A stretch of DNA of 64,000 nt from positions 1 to 64,000 of the forward strand of contig CAKTHE010000002.1 of assembly GCA_934563745.1 (NCBI GenBank), in the 5' to 3' direction. This document shows positions 1 through 7,977 of this stretch, piece by piece. The notes below the pieces were generated by a model. The model ran no database searches. It saw only the letters and a program-made list of their open reading frames with translations, and was not told the origin of the DNA. Made by a program: the position numbers and the translations under genes. This stretch comes from an uncultured Dysosmobacter sp. (GTDB lineage Bacteria; Bacillota; Clostridia; Oscillospirales; Oscillospiraceae). Positions within the stretch are counted from its first letter, which is position 1. Each line of letters opens with the position of its first letter.

Positions 1-550
1 AAAGCTGATAGACGGTGGTGGAGATGGTGGCCGTCCGCCCGGGGGTATAGCCGGCGATCATGGAGGTGGCGCCGTATTCGCCCAGGGCCCGTGCAAAGGC
101 CAGCACCATTCCGGCCAGGATCCCCTGGCGGCAATAGGGCATCCGGATCCGCCAGAAGATATACGTGTTGGAGAGGCCCAGCGTCCGCCCGGCATCCGAA
201 AGCGTTGTGTCAAAGCTCTCGAACGCGCCGCGGGCCGTGCGGTACATCAGCGGAAACGAGACCACCACAGTCGCAAAAATGGCGGACCACCAGGCCATGA
301 CCATGCGGACGCCGAAGGTTTCCAGGACCCAGGCCCCCAGCGGGCGGCGGGGCCCCAGCACCAACAGCAGCAGCCAGCCCACCACCGTGGGCGGCAGCAC
401 CAGCGGCAGGGTCAGGACCACGTCCAGGATCCCCTTTAACAGGCGGGGAAGCTTGGCGATGTAGTAAGCGGCCAAAAGACCGAGAAAAAATACCGCGACG
501 GTGGAGATGGCGGCGATCCGCAAAGAGTTTATAAGAGGATACCAGTCCAT
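1..550 (-). CDS. modB: Molybdate ABC transporter permease ModB (3' end beyond window)
   Basis: Inner-membrane permease of the molybdate importer, partner of the ModA binding protein. Translating the minus strand from the ATG at 550 gives about 183 residues with several hydrophobic segments. The permease EAA-type stretch, with LGEYGATSMIAGYTPGR near the edge, is typical of ModB/CysT. The gene runs off the left edge before its stop, so the C-terminus is missing. An in-frame ATG at 568 is an alternative start; neither has a strong ribosome site. It follows modA by about 170 bases, and modC would be expected next, outside the window. The family call is firm; the exact start is not. Confidence 0.9.
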   Translation of the reverse strand, partial: MDWYPLINSLRIAAISTVAVFFLGLLAAYYIAKLPRLLKGILDVVLTLPLVLPPTVVGWLLLLVLGPRRPLGAWVLETFGVRMVMAWWSAIFATVVVSFPLMYRTARGAFESFDTTLSDAGRTLGLSNTYIFWRIRMPYCRQGILAGMVLAFARALGEYGATSMIAGYTPGRTATISTTVYQL

Positions 551-609
551 GAGGGGCCCCCGTTTCATAGAGATTTGAAAGCTTGCCCGGCCGACGGCCG
601 GAAACAAAG

Positions 610-652
610 ATCCGGGTACGAGCGGCATGCGTTGGGCCGCCCTTACCCGGAT
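610..652. repeat. Inverted repeat in the modA-modB gap
   Basis: The arms ATCCGGGTA (610-618) and TACCCGGAT (644-652) are perfect complements. They enclose a second short GCGGC/GCCGC dyad. The repeat overlaps a possible minus-strand promoter (-10 TATCAT at 651-656, -35 TTTTCA at 674-679, 17-base spacer). It could be an operator over that promoter or an intercistronic RNA hairpin in a modA-modB transcript. Confidence 0.5.
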
Positions 653-719
653 GATAACAGATTTCGTCCGCGTTGAAAAGACGTCTGAACAGACTTGCCC
701 CAAAAGGGCAGAAGCTGCC

Positions 720-1569
720 TTAGCCCAGGGGAGTGAAGCCGACGCCCTGGAAGATCTCCGTGGCGGAAGAATCCGTACGCAGATAATTAAGGAACGCGGC
801 AGCCTCCGCGGCGTGCTGGCTGTCCTTCAGGACGGCGGCGGGATAAATGACCTGGCCGCACATCTCGGCGGTAGCCTCGGCCACAACGCTCAGACCGGCG
901 GAATAAGCGTCGGTAGCATAAATGATGCCGCAGTCCACAGAGCCTTCCGAGACCTGCGTGGTGACTTCCTTCACATTGGTGCCATAGGTCAGCTTGGAAG
1001 CGACGGCCGCTTCGTCAATGCCGTAGTAGTTGAAGATCTTCAGCGTGTACTGACCAACGGGCACGTCGCTGTTGCCGACAGCCAGGCTGACCTCGCCGTT
1101 TTTCAGCAGATCGGCCAGCTGATCAAAGCTCGTGATCCCCTTGGGATTGCCCTCGGGAACCACCAGGGTCACCTTGTTTTCCAGCAGGTCCACACGGGTG
1201 TCCGTGTCGATCATATCCTGCCCGTCGGGATTCTTAGCCGTCCAGGGCGTTCATCTGCTTCGGCGCGGCGGAAATGAACAGATCGCACACGGCGCCGGCT
1301 TCGATCTGGTCCAGCAGCGTGCCGGAGGAATCGAAGTTAAAGGTCAGCGTGACATTGGGAGCCACCGTCTTGTACTGCTCAGCAATGGCGTTGAGCGTCT
1401 CGGTCATGGAAGCGGCGGCGAATACCGTCAACTCCACCGGCTCGGCGGCGGAAGTGTCTCCGCTTCCGGAACCGGAACCGGAGCCGGCAGCGGAACCGCC
1501 GGAGGAACCGCAGGCGGCCAGGGACAGCAGCATTGCGCCGGCAAGCAGCAGCGACCATACTTTTTTCAT
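720..1569 (-). pseudogene. modA: Molybdate-binding lipoprotein ModA, split by a one-base frameshift
   Basis: Extracytoplasmic molybdate-binding protein of the ABC importer. The first part (1569 to 1234) starts with a lipoprotein signal whose lipobox Cys is residue 20, then a Ser/Gly-rich linker and the ModA N-lobe (VFAAASMTETL, FDSSGTLLDQIEAGA). It stops at a TAA (1234-1236). The second part (1214 to 720) continues the same fold without a break in homology. Removing one base, for example the A at 1236 on the plus strand, joins them as ALDG-KNPDGQDMIDTDTR and restores a normal ModA length of about 280 residues. No other lesion is seen. It is either recently inactivated or a sequencing error. 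The initiation site is convincing (AAGGAG-type site upstream of 1569). Confidence 0.88.
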
Positions 1570-1610
1570 ACAATCAATCTCCTTTTTTAAACGGCCTCAG
1601 CCGTGGATTG

Positions 1611-1634
1611 CGTAATACTCATTTAAGGATAACG
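1611..1634 (-). promoter_or_regulatory. Candidate ModE-type molybdate operator upstream of modA
   Basis: Read on the minus strand, the site begins CGTTAT and ends ATTACG, with 24 bases from the first C to the last G. This matches the half-site sequence and spacing of the E. coli ModE operator (CGNTATATA - 6 bases - TATATAACG). One half differs from perfect symmetry at one base. It lies 40-65 bases before the modA start, where a repressor would act. No modE gene is in the window, so this is a prediction by resemblance. Confidence 0.4.
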
Positions 1635-1652
1635 AACCGGAAAAGCAACGTC

Positions 1653-1692
1653 CCGTTCCGCCATCCGGCCAGATGGCGGAGGGACGGCTTTT
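1653..1692 (-). terminator. Hairpin between the MoeA-like gene and modA
   Basis: On the minus strand CGTCCC-TCCGCCATC pairs with GATGGCGGA-ACGGGACG around a short loop, and GTTGCTTTTCC follows. The T-run is weak. It sits just after the MoeA-like stop, so it may partly end that transcript before modA. Confidence 0.5.
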
Positions 1693-1704
1693 TTCGTGGA
1701 GCAG

Positions 1705-2724
1705 TCAGCGCCCGAAGGGGCACGCCGGCCAGTGGCAGGGCTTGCAGCCCAAACAGAGCCCGCCTTCGCCCAGGGCCACGATATCCGCCCGGGACACCGG
1801 GACGCCGGCGGCGACTTTGGGAAGGATCAGGTCAAACACGGTGGCGCCGGCATACATCACGCAGCCGGGAAGCCCCATGATGGGCATTCCGCCGTCAAAA
1901 TAGCCCAGCAGGAACATGGCGCCGGGCAGGACCGGAGCCCCGTACGTCACGATCGATGCGCCGCTTTGGCGGATGCCGCCGGGCGTATTGTCATCGGGAT
2001 CCACGCTCATGCCGCCGGTGCACACGATCAGATCGGGCTTTTTCCGGCGCAGGGCGGTTACAGCGTTGGCTACTGCGTCCACTCCGTCGCCGGAGAAGGT
2101 CTGGGCGACGGTCTCGATCCCGTACGCGGCCAGCTTTTCCTTTACGACCGGGGTAAACGTGTCCTGGATCAGCCCTTTTTTCACTTCGCTGCCGGTGGTA
2201 ACGATGGCGGCGGTCTTCAGCCGGAAGGGAAGCAGCTCCAGCAGAGGACGGCCCTCGGCGGCCTGTTCGGCCCGGCGGAGTTTTTCTTCTTCAATGACCA
2301 GCGGGATGACCCGGGTGCCGGCCAGCTTGTCGCCCTTGCGGACGGCCAGGCCGCCTTTGCGGGTGGCGATCATGATCTCTTCCACGGAATTCACGGCCAG
2401 AAGCCGCCGGGAATCCACCTGAAAAAGCCCGTCGCAGCCGGCCCGCAGCTCGATTTTCCCCTCCTTGACCTCGCTGCGCTCCATATGTTCGTTGGCGCAC
2501 AGGGCATACAGCCGCTCGGCCGCGTCATTTTCATGCACCATGCCGGGGGTCATTTCCCAAACGTACAGGTGCTCCTTTCCCATGGACAGCAGCACGGGGA
2601 TATCTTCCTGCGTGACCACATGCCCCTTGCGGAAACGGGCATCCTTATAAGTGTCCTTAATGATCTGCGTCAGGTCATGACACAGCACATGACCGACGGC
2701 ATCCTCGGTTCGGATGAGTTTCAT
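1705..2724 (-). CDS. Molybdopterin-binding protein, MoeA-like
   Basis: Cytoplasmic protein of 339 residues with a C-terminal MPT-binding (MoCF) domain of the kind found in MoeA/MogA: TTGSE at 176-180, TGGMSVDPDD at 236-245 and GLPGC at 284-288. It is shorter than canonical MoeA (about 400 residues) and its N-terminal part is divergent. The tail carries four cysteines (324, 327, 330, 335) in a pattern resembling metal or Fe-S ligands, as seen in clostridial homologues linked to selenium-dependent molybdenum hydroxylases. Its start overlaps the MOSC gene's stop by four bases (ATGA), indicating translational coupling. Likely role: handling or insertion of molybdopterin. Whether it is the true molybdate ligase is uncertain. 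Confidence 0.85.
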   Translation of the reverse strand: MKLIRTEDAVGHVLCHDLTQIIKDTYKDARFRKGHVVTQEDIPVLLSMGKEHLYVWEMTPGMVHENDAAERLYALCANEHMERSEVKEGKIELRAGCDGLFQVDSRRLLAVNSVEEIMIATRKGGLAVRKGDKLAGTRVIPLVIEEEKLRRAEQAAEGRPLLELLPFRLKTAAIVTTGSEVKKGLIQDTFTPVVKEKLAAYGIETVAQTFSGDGVDAVANAVTALRRKKPDLIVCTGGMSVDPDDNTPGGIRQSGASIVTYGAPVLPGAMFLLGYFDGGMPIMGLPGCVMYAGATVFDLILPKVAAGVPVSRADIVALGEGGLCLGCKPCHWPACPFGR

Positions 2725-3164
2725 GCCTCAGCCTCCAGAATCTCAATTTCATCTCCTGCGCGGACGGTCCCTTCCCGGACGACCACGGCGAAAATCCCCT
2801 CTGTGGGCATCACGCACCTTCCAACGGCCTTTTTGATGGCGCAGTCGTTGTGGCACTCCTTGCCGATCTGTGTGACTTCCACTTCTGTTTCGCCGATGCG
2901 CAGATGCGTGCCCACCGGGAGATGACGCAGATCGATCCCCATGGTGTTGATGTTTTCGGCAAACACGCCGGGATCCAGCGCGATGGGGCAGGCTGCGCGC
3001 ATGGTGTCCACGCTCTCCTCCGCCAGCAGCGAGATCTGCCGGTGCCAGTTGCCGGCGTGTGCGTCCCCCACAATGCCGTGGTGCAGCCGAAGCTGAATTG
3101 CCGGAACCGGATGCTTTTGCTCGCCCTTGCGGGCACTGATGTTGACCGATACCACCCGGGCCAT
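2721..3164 (-). CDS. MOSC domain protein
   Basis: Protein of 147 residues that is almost entirely a MOSC domain, the sulfur-carrier fold also found at the C-terminus of molybdenum cofactor sulfurases. Seen here: GIVGDAHAG near residue 30, NINTMGIDL near 71, and KECHNDC (102-108) with a further Cys at 117, the expected region for the persulfide-carrying cysteine. The start at 3164 is preferred over longer readings because GGAAG lies seven bases upstream, and moaC ends at 3179. It sits between moaC and the MoeA-like gene in one operon. A role in sulfuration, or perhaps selenation, of the molybdenum cofactor is inferred from neighbours. Confidence 0.9.
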   Translation of the reverse strand: MARVVSVNISARKGEQKHPVPAIQLRLHHGIVGDAHAGNWHRQISLLAEESVDTMRAACPIALDPGVFAENINTMGIDLRHLPVGTHLRIGETEVEVTQIGKECHNDCAIKKAVGRCVMPTEGIFAVVVREGTVRAGDEIEILEAEA

Positions 3165-3178
3165 GATAATGCTTCCTT

Positions 3179-3655
3179 TCACTCGGCGCAGAAGTCGCCG
3201 CTTTTTCCGCCGGTTTTGCGCAGCAGCCGGATGCCTTCGATCCGCATGTCCTTCTGCACAGCCTTGCACATATCGTAAATGGTCAGCGCGGCCACGGAGA
3301 CGGCGGTCAAAGCCTCCATCTCGACGCCGGTGACGGCGTCGCAGCTGACCCGGGCCTGAATCTCCACGCAGCAGGGATCGTCGCGCAGGGAAAAGTCCAG
3401 GTCGATCCCCGTCAGAGGAAGGGGATGACACATGGGAATCAGCTCCCAGCTGCGCTTGGCCGCCAGGATGCCGGCGACCTGAGCCACGGCCAGTACGTCG
3501 CCTTTTTTGATCCGCCCCTCCCGGATCCGGCTCAACGTGTCCGGCACCATGAAAACGGCACCCGCCGCCACGGCGGTCCGGTGGGTGACGGGCTTTTCGC
3601 TTACGTCCACCATGCGGGCACGGCCTTGTTCATTAAAGTGGGTCAGTTCAGCCAT
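3179..3655 (-). CDS. moaC: Cyclic pyranopterin monophosphate synthase MoaC
   Basis: Second half of the first committed step of molybdenum cofactor synthesis: converts the MoaA product of GTP (3',8-cyclo-7,8-dihydro-GTP) into cyclic pyranopterin monophosphate. It is 158 residues, the normal length. Family signatures are present: MVDVSEK (15-21), MCHPLPL (75-81), GVEMEALTA (110-118) and DMCKA (128-132). The two lysines used in catalysis align at 51 and 131. AAGGAGG lies just before the start. It is the first gene of a leftward operon moaC-MOSC-MoeA-like, under a near-consensus promoter. MoaA is not in the window. Confidence 0.97.
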   Translation of the reverse strand: MAELTHFNEQGRARMVDVSEKPVTHRTAVAAGAVFMVPDTLSRIREGRIKKGDVLAVAQVAGILAAKRSWELIPMCHPLPLTGIDLDFSLRDDPCCVEIQARVSCDAVTGVEMEALTAVSVAALTIYDMCKAVQKDMRIEGIRLLRKTGGKSGDFCAE

Positions 3656-3724
3656 GGCGATACCTCCTTCGGCAGCAGCGCAGGCGGCTGCCCGTGATCC
3701 TCATTTGAGGGAAACGTTGGGATC

Positions 3725-3753
3725 ATCATACGTGATTTTGGCTGAAAAGTCAA
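3725..3753 (-). promoter_or_regulatory. Promoter for the moaC operon
   Basis: TTGACT (-35, 3748-3753) and TATGAT (-10, 3725-3730) on the minus strand, 17 bases apart. Confidence 0.75.
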
Positions 3754-3771
3754 GAAAGCGGGGGGCCATTC

Positions 3772-3800
3772 TTGACGGTTTTGCCCGCCGGTGTTATGCT
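3772..3800 (+). promoter_or_regulatory. Promoter for yqeB-selD
   Basis: TTGACG (3772-3777) and TATGCT (3795-3800), 17 bases apart. It fires away from the moaC promoter about 20 bases to its left, so one regulator could control both the molybdopterin and the selenium operons. Confidence 0.7.
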
Positions 3801-3864
3801 GATATTCCATAACAGTTATACACGCCGGCGGCCCGGAGAGTGGCTCTGCCGGAGGAAAGGGGCG

Positions 3865-4665
3865 ATGAAGATGCGTGTGGTGATCCGCGGCGCGGGGGAT
3901 CTGGCCTCCGGGATTGCCCTGCGGCTGAAGCGGGCGCACATACAGGTGGTGATGACGGATCTGCCGGCTCCGACGGCGATCCGGCGGACGGTATGCTTTT
4001 CCCAGGCCATCGTATTCGGTTCTTTTCAGGTGGAGGATGTGACCGGGCGTTTTGCCGCCTCTCCGGAAGACGCCGAGAAGATCCTTGCACAGGGGGAAAT
4101 CCCGGTGCTGGTCGATCCAGAAGGGCGCTGGATCTCCCGGCTGAAGCCGGATGCGCTGGTGGATGCCATCCTGGCCAAGCGGAACCTGGGAACAAGGATG
4201 ACGGATGCGCCCATCGTGATCGGGGTCGGTCCCGGCTTCACCGCGGGGGTGGACTGCCACGCCGTGGTAGAGACCATGCGCGGGCACTATTTGGGAAGAG
4301 TGATCCACAGCGGCAGCGCAATCCCCAATACGGGCATCCCGGGCCTGATTGGCGGATTCGCCGGCGAGCGGGTGCTGCGGGCCCCGGCGGACGGTACGTT
4401 TCACCGGCTGCTGGAGATCGGCCAGCAGGTGAAGCAGGGGCAGGTGGCCGCCACGGTGGAGGGAGTTCCCATGTGCTGCACGCTGGACGGCGTGCTGCGT
4501 GGGATTCTGGCGGACGGGACCCCGGTGCACAAGGGGATGAAGGCGGGGGATATCGATCCCCGCTGCGCGGTGGAGCACTGCTTCTGTGCCAGCGATAAGG
4601 CGCTGGCCGTGGGAGGCGGCGTTCTGGAGGCGATCCTGGATCTGAGCGGTGCGCTGAAGCCGTGA
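3865..4665 (+). CDS. yqeB: Selenium-dependent molybdenum hydroxylase maturation protein YqeB
   Basis: Member of the EF2563/YqeB family, a marker of bacteria that use selenium as a labile cofactor in molybdenum hydroxylases such as xanthine or purine hydroxylase. It is 266 residues. The N-terminus has a Rossmann-like GAGDLASG (9-16), and the middle holds GVGPGFTAGVDCHAVVETMRG, the family hallmark. The start at 3865 is chosen for GGAGG nine bases upstream; longer readings lack a site. The stop overlaps the region just before selD, so the two are one transcript. Its exact biochemistry is unknown; the link to selenium delivery rests on genome co-occurrence known for the family. Confidence 0.93.
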   Translation: MKMRVVIRGAGDLASGIALRLKRAHIQVVMTDLPAPTAIRRTVCFSQAIVFGSFQVEDVTGRFAASPEDAEKILAQGEIPVLVDPEGRWISRLKPDALVDAILAKRNLGTRMTDAPIVIGVGPGFTAGVDCHAVVETMRGHYLGRVIHSGSAIPNTGIPGLIGGFAGERVLRAPADGTFHRLLEIGQQVKQGQVAATVEGVPMCCTLDGVLRGILADGTPVHKGMKAGDIDPRCAVEHCFCASDKALAVGGGVLEAILDLSGALKP

Positions 4666-4679
4666 AAGGGGAGGAAAAG

Positions 4680-5720
4680 ATGGCTGAAAACGAAGTGAAG
4701 CTGACCAAGCTTGCCAAGTGCGCCGGCTGCGGCGCCAAGGTGGGCGCCGGTGTGCTGGCGCAGCTGCTGGACGGGATCCGGGTCCGGCAGGATCCCAATC
4801 TGCTGGTGGGCTTTGATAAAAGCGATGATGCTTCCGTCTATCGGATCTCGGAGGATCTGGCGTTGGTGCAGACAGTGGATTTTTTCCCGCCCATTGTGGA
4901 CGACCCCTATCTGTTCGGCCGCATTGCGGCCACCAATGCGCTTTCTGACGTGTATGCCATGGGCGGCGAGCCAAAGCTGTGCCTGAATATTATGGCGGTG
5001 CCGGAGTCGATGGATCGGGAGACGGTGCACGCACTGCTGCGGGGCGGCTACGACGCCGTTTATGAGGCCGGCGCGCTGATCACCGGCGGGCACAGCATTC
5101 TGGACGATGAGCCCAAATACGGCCTGGCCGTGACCGGGTTCGTCCACCCGGACCGGATGCTGACGAACAGCGGTGCCCGGCCCGGCGACGTGCTGATCCT
5201 GACCAAGCCGCTGGGGATCGGAATTCTGACGACGGCGGAAAAGGCGGAGCTGCTGTCCCCGGAGGGGAAGGCTTTGGCGGAGCGGCTGATGTCCACATTG
5301 AACCGGGCGGCCCGGGATGGAATGGTGCACCACACGGTCCATGCCTGCACGGACGTGACCGGCTTCGGCCTGCTGGGCCACGCCTGCGAGATGGCCCAGG
5401 GCAGCGATGTGGAGCTGGAGCTTTATCCGGCGCAGATGGACCTGATTCCGGAGGCGGTGGAGTTTGCCAGAATGGGCATTCTTCCGGCGGGGATGTACCG
5501 CAATCGCAGCTTTGCCGAGCCTTGGGTAGACCCGGGCCGTACGGAGCTTTGCGTGCAGGATGTGCTGTATGATCCCCAGACCTCCGGGGGACTTTTGATG
5601 GCCGTGGCGCCGGAGGAGGCGGAGGCGCTGCTGGCGGAGCTGAACGAAACGGTCCCCAGCGCGCAGCGCGTGGGAATTGTGCGGGCCTACCGGGGCGGAA
5701 AACGCATCTTTCTGCGCTGA
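4680..5720 (+). CDS. selD: Selenophosphate synthase SelD
   Basis: Makes selenophosphate, the activated selenium donor, from selenide and ATP. The 346-residue protein has the catalytic Cys17 and Lys20 at the same numbers as E. coli SelD, in KCAGCGAK. The second cysteine of the usual CGC motif is Ala. This is the Cys form; no in-frame TGA is present. Other family blocks: GFDKSDDASVY, TNALSDVYAMGG, TDVTGFGLLGHA and DPQTSGGLL. GGGGAGG five bases before 4680 favours this start over the GTG at 4662. It is co-transcribed with yqeB. No selA/selB lies nearby, so the product may serve mainly the molybdenum-hydroxylase cofactor or tRNA selenation; this is inference. Confidence 0.97.
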   Translation: MAENEVKLTKLAKCAGCGAKVGAGVLAQLLDGIRVRQDPNLLVGFDKSDDASVYRISEDLALVQTVDFFPPIVDDPYLFGRIAATNALSDVYAMGGEPKLCLNIMAVPESMDRETVHALLRGGYDAVYEAGALITGGHSILDDEPKYGLAVTGFVHPDRMLTNSGARPGDVLILTKPLGIGILTTAEKAELLSPEGKALAERLMSTLNRAARDGMVHHTVHACTDVTGFGLLGHACEMAQGSDVELELYPAQMDLIPEAVEFARMGILPAGMYRNRSFAEPWVDPGRTELCVQDVLYDPQTSGGLLMAVAPEEAEALLAELNETVPSAQRVGIVRAYRGGKRIFLR

Positions 5721-5752
5721 AAAGAGAAGGCTGGGCCGGCAGACGGAAGCAA

Positions 5753-5784
5753 AAAGGGCCGCAGCTTTTTAGCTGCGGCCCTTT
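5753..5784. terminator. Bidirectional terminator between selD and the lysA-like gene
   Basis: AAAGGGCCGCAGCT and AGCTGCGGCCCTTT form a perfect 14-bp stem with a TTTT loop. T-rich flanks on both strands suit both converging genes. Confidence 0.93.
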
Positions 5785-5819
5785 CTTTTTCAGTTGGTTT
5801 GGCGGATTTGCTGCGGAGC

Positions 5820-7079
5820 TTACTCCCAAAGCAGCGTGGCGAAATAGTCCTCCGGCGTTTCGGCCCGACGGATCAGGCGGGGCGTCCCATCTTCCTGCAG
5901 CAAAATCTCTGCAGAGCGAAGCTTTCCATTGTAGTTATACCCCATGGAGAAGCCGTGGGCGCCGGTATCGTGGATCACCAAAAGGTCTCCCCGGTCAATC
6001 CGGGGCAGCATCCGGTCAATGGCAAATTTATCGTTGTTTTCGCACAGACCGCCGACCACGTCGTATTTATGGTCGCAGGGGGCGTCCTCCTTGCCCATAA
6101 TGGTGATGTGGTGATACGCGCCGTACATGGCCGGGCGCATCAGGTTGCAGGCGCAGGCATCCACGCCGATGTACTCTTTGTAAATGTGCTTTTCGTGGAT
6201 GGCGCGGGTGACCAGGTGACCATAGGGAGCCAGCATAAAGCGTCCCAGCTCCGTATAGAGGGCGACATCGCCCATTCCGGCCGGTGCCAGGATCTCCTCA
6301 TATGCCCGGCGGACTCCCTCCCCGATGGCGGCAATGTCGGCGGCGGGCTGATCGGGCCGGTAAGGAATTCCCACGCCGCCGGAGAGATTGATAAACGCGA
6401 TGTGGCAGCCGGTTTCCCAGTGCAGCTCCACCGCCAGCTCAAAAAGATCCCGGGCCAGGGCGGGATAGTACGCATTGGACAGCGTGTTGGACGCCAGGAA
6501 AGCGTGAATGCCGAATTCCCGGGCGCCTTTGGCGGCCAGCATCCGGAAGGCCTGCGTGATCTGGGGGCGCGTCATGCCGTACTTGGACTCACCGGGGTTG
6601 TCCATGACCTGAATGCCCTCCGCGGTGGCCCCCAGGGTAAAGATGCCGCCCGGATTGTAGCGGCAGCAGATCGTTTCCGGAATGAATCCGATGGCCTGCT
6701 CCAGAAAATCGACCATGGTGAGGTCATCCAGGTTGATGATGGCCCCCAGCTGTGCCGCCAGCCGGTAATCCTCCGCCGGAGTTTCGTTGGAGGAAAACAT
6801 GATCTTTTCACCGACGCAGCCGATCCGCTGCGCCATCATCAGCTCGGTCAGGGACGAGCAGTCGCAGCCGCAGCCTTCCTCCTGCAGGATCTTCAGAATC
6901 GCGGGCGTTGGAGTTGCTTTTACGGCAAAGTATTCCCGATAGCCGGGGTTCCAGGCGAAGGCGGCCTTCAGGCGGCGTGCGTTTTCGCGGATGCCCCGCT
7001 CATCATAAAGGTGGAAGGGCGTGGGATAGCGGGCGGCGATGGCCTCCAGCTGCGCCTGACTGACAAATGGACGTTTCAT
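5820..7079 (-). CDS. Diaminopimelate decarboxylase-like PLP enzyme (divergent LysA)
   Basis: Fold-type III (alanine racemase-like) decarboxylase of 419 residues. Lys54 in FAVKATPTP is the PLP lysine, followed by a TIM-barrel region and a C-terminal beta domain with CENND in place of the usual CESGD. The HIDA box of typical LysA is also altered (GIHAFLASNT). It is therefore related to diaminopimelate decarboxylase (last step of lysine synthesis) but clearly off the main branch. Decarboxylation of meso-diaminopimelate is likely but not certain; a related substrate is possible. The start at 7079 is chosen because GGAGG lies ten bases upstream. A good promoter precedes it. It faces selD tail to tail and has no lysine genes around it. 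Confidence 0.85.
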   Translation of the reverse strand: MKRPFVSQAQLEAIAARYPTPFHLYDERGIRENARRLKAAFAWNPGYREYFAVKATPTPAILKILQEEGCGCDCSSLTELMMAQRIGCVGEKIMFSSNETPAEDYRLAAQLGAIINLDDLTMVDFLEQAIGFIPETICCRYNPGGIFTLGATAEGIQVMDNPGESKYGMTRPQITQAFRMLAAKGAREFGIHAFLASNTLSNAYYPALARDLFELAVELHWETGCHIAFINLSGGVGIPYRPDQPAADIAAIGEGVRRAYEEILAPAGMGDVALYTELGRFMLAPYGHLVTRAIHEKHIYKEYIGVDACACNLMRPAMYGAYHHITIMGKEDAPCDHKYDVVGGLCENNDKFAIDRMLPRIDRGDLLVIHDTGAHGFSMGYNYNGKLRSAEILLQEDGTPRLIRRAETPEDYFATLLWE

Positions 7080-7144
7080 AGGATGCATACCTCCCTGGGC
7101 TGCAGCCGGCAACAGCGCCGGAGCCTGCGGATCAGAATAAAATG

Positions 7145-7174
7145 ATTGTACGGCGGGAAGCATGCGGCTGTCAA
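7145..7174 (-). promoter_or_regulatory. Promoter for the lysA-like gene
   Basis: TTGACA (7169-7174) and TACAAT (7145-7150) on the minus strand, 18 bases apart. Confidence 0.75.
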
Positions 7175-7281
7175 GAAAACGTTTACGAATCTGTCGGTTT
7201 TGCCGAAAAATACCGGGAGACAGGTGGAAAAAGAGTAAATTTGACCGCGCCTCTGACGCTGTTCTTTCGAAAAAATAGCCG

Positions 7282-7310
7282 TTGCCAGAAGATGATTTTC
7301 AGCATACAAT
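7282..7310 (+). promoter_or_regulatory. Promoter for yedF and following genes
   Basis: TTGCCA (7282-7287) and TACAAT (7305-7310), 17 bases apart, about 50 bases before the yedF start. Confidence 0.75.
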
Positions 7311-7359
7311 AGAGGCACACAACAGATTGTGCCGCAGGGCACGGAAAGAGGGACCGGAT

Positions 7360-7977
7360 ATGAAAAAAACGGTAATTGACGCGATGGGGCAGGCCTGCCC
7401 GATCCCGGTGGTTCGGGCATCCCGGGCAGTGCAGGAGCTGGGCGGCGCCGGAGAGGTTGAGATCCGCGTGGACAACGAGGCGGCGGTGCAGAATCTTCTG
7501 CGCATGGCCGAGGGCTTTCATGCCGGCAGCTCCTGGGAGCAGCTGGGGGATAAGGCGTATGTGGTGCATGTGACGACGGAAGGTGCCATCGCTCCGGCCG
7601 AAACGCCGGAGCCGGTCTGCCCGGCGGAACGACCTGCGGCGGGACCGTTGGTCGTGGCGGTGGACACGCAGTTTATGGGTCGGGGCAGCGAGGAGCTGGG
7701 TGCCACGCTGATGAAGGGCTTCCTCTATGCTCTGGGGCAGCTTCCGCAGCTGCCGGAGACGATGCTTTTTTACAACGGCGGCGCGTTTCTGACAACGGCC
7801 GGCTCTGCCTCACTGGAGGATCTGCGTGCCCTGGAGGAGCGCGGCGTGAAGATCCTGACCTGCGGGACCTGTCTGAATTATTACGGCCTTTCCGAGAAGC
7901 TGGAAGTGGGCGGTGTGACGAATATGTATGACATCGTACAGACGCTGGCCGCAGCCGGGAGCGTTATCAAGCCGTGA
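7360..7977 (+). CDS. yedF: Selenium metabolism protein YedF
   Basis: Two-domain cytoplasmic protein of 205 residues. The N-terminal TusA-like sulfur-carrier domain has the active-site Cys13 in GQACPIPV. After a Pro-rich linker comes a DsrE-like domain with CGTC at 168-171. YedF is found almost only in genomes with SelD, and is thought to carry or channel reduced selenium or sulfur. The start at 7360 has an AGAGGG site; the longer reading would begin inside the predicted promoter. Its stop overlaps the GTG of the next gene (GTGA), so it is coupled to a cysteine desulfurase that could load it. Confidence 0.93.
   Translation: MKKTVIDAMGQACPIPVVRASRAVQELGGAGEVEIRVDNEAAVQNLLRMAEGFHAGSSWEQLGDKAYVVHVTTEGAIAPAETPEPVCPAERPAAGPLVVAVDTQFMGRGSEELGATLMKGFLYALGQLPQLPETMLFYNGGAFLTTAGSASLEDLRALEERGVKILTCGTCLNYYGLSEKLEVGGVTNMYDIVQTLAAAGSVIKP

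Noticed and set aside
1234..1236. The stop in modA as a programmed frameshift or recoded codon
   Set aside because: The stop is TAA, not a selenocysteine TGA, and no slippery sequence or stem is evident; a simple indel explains it.
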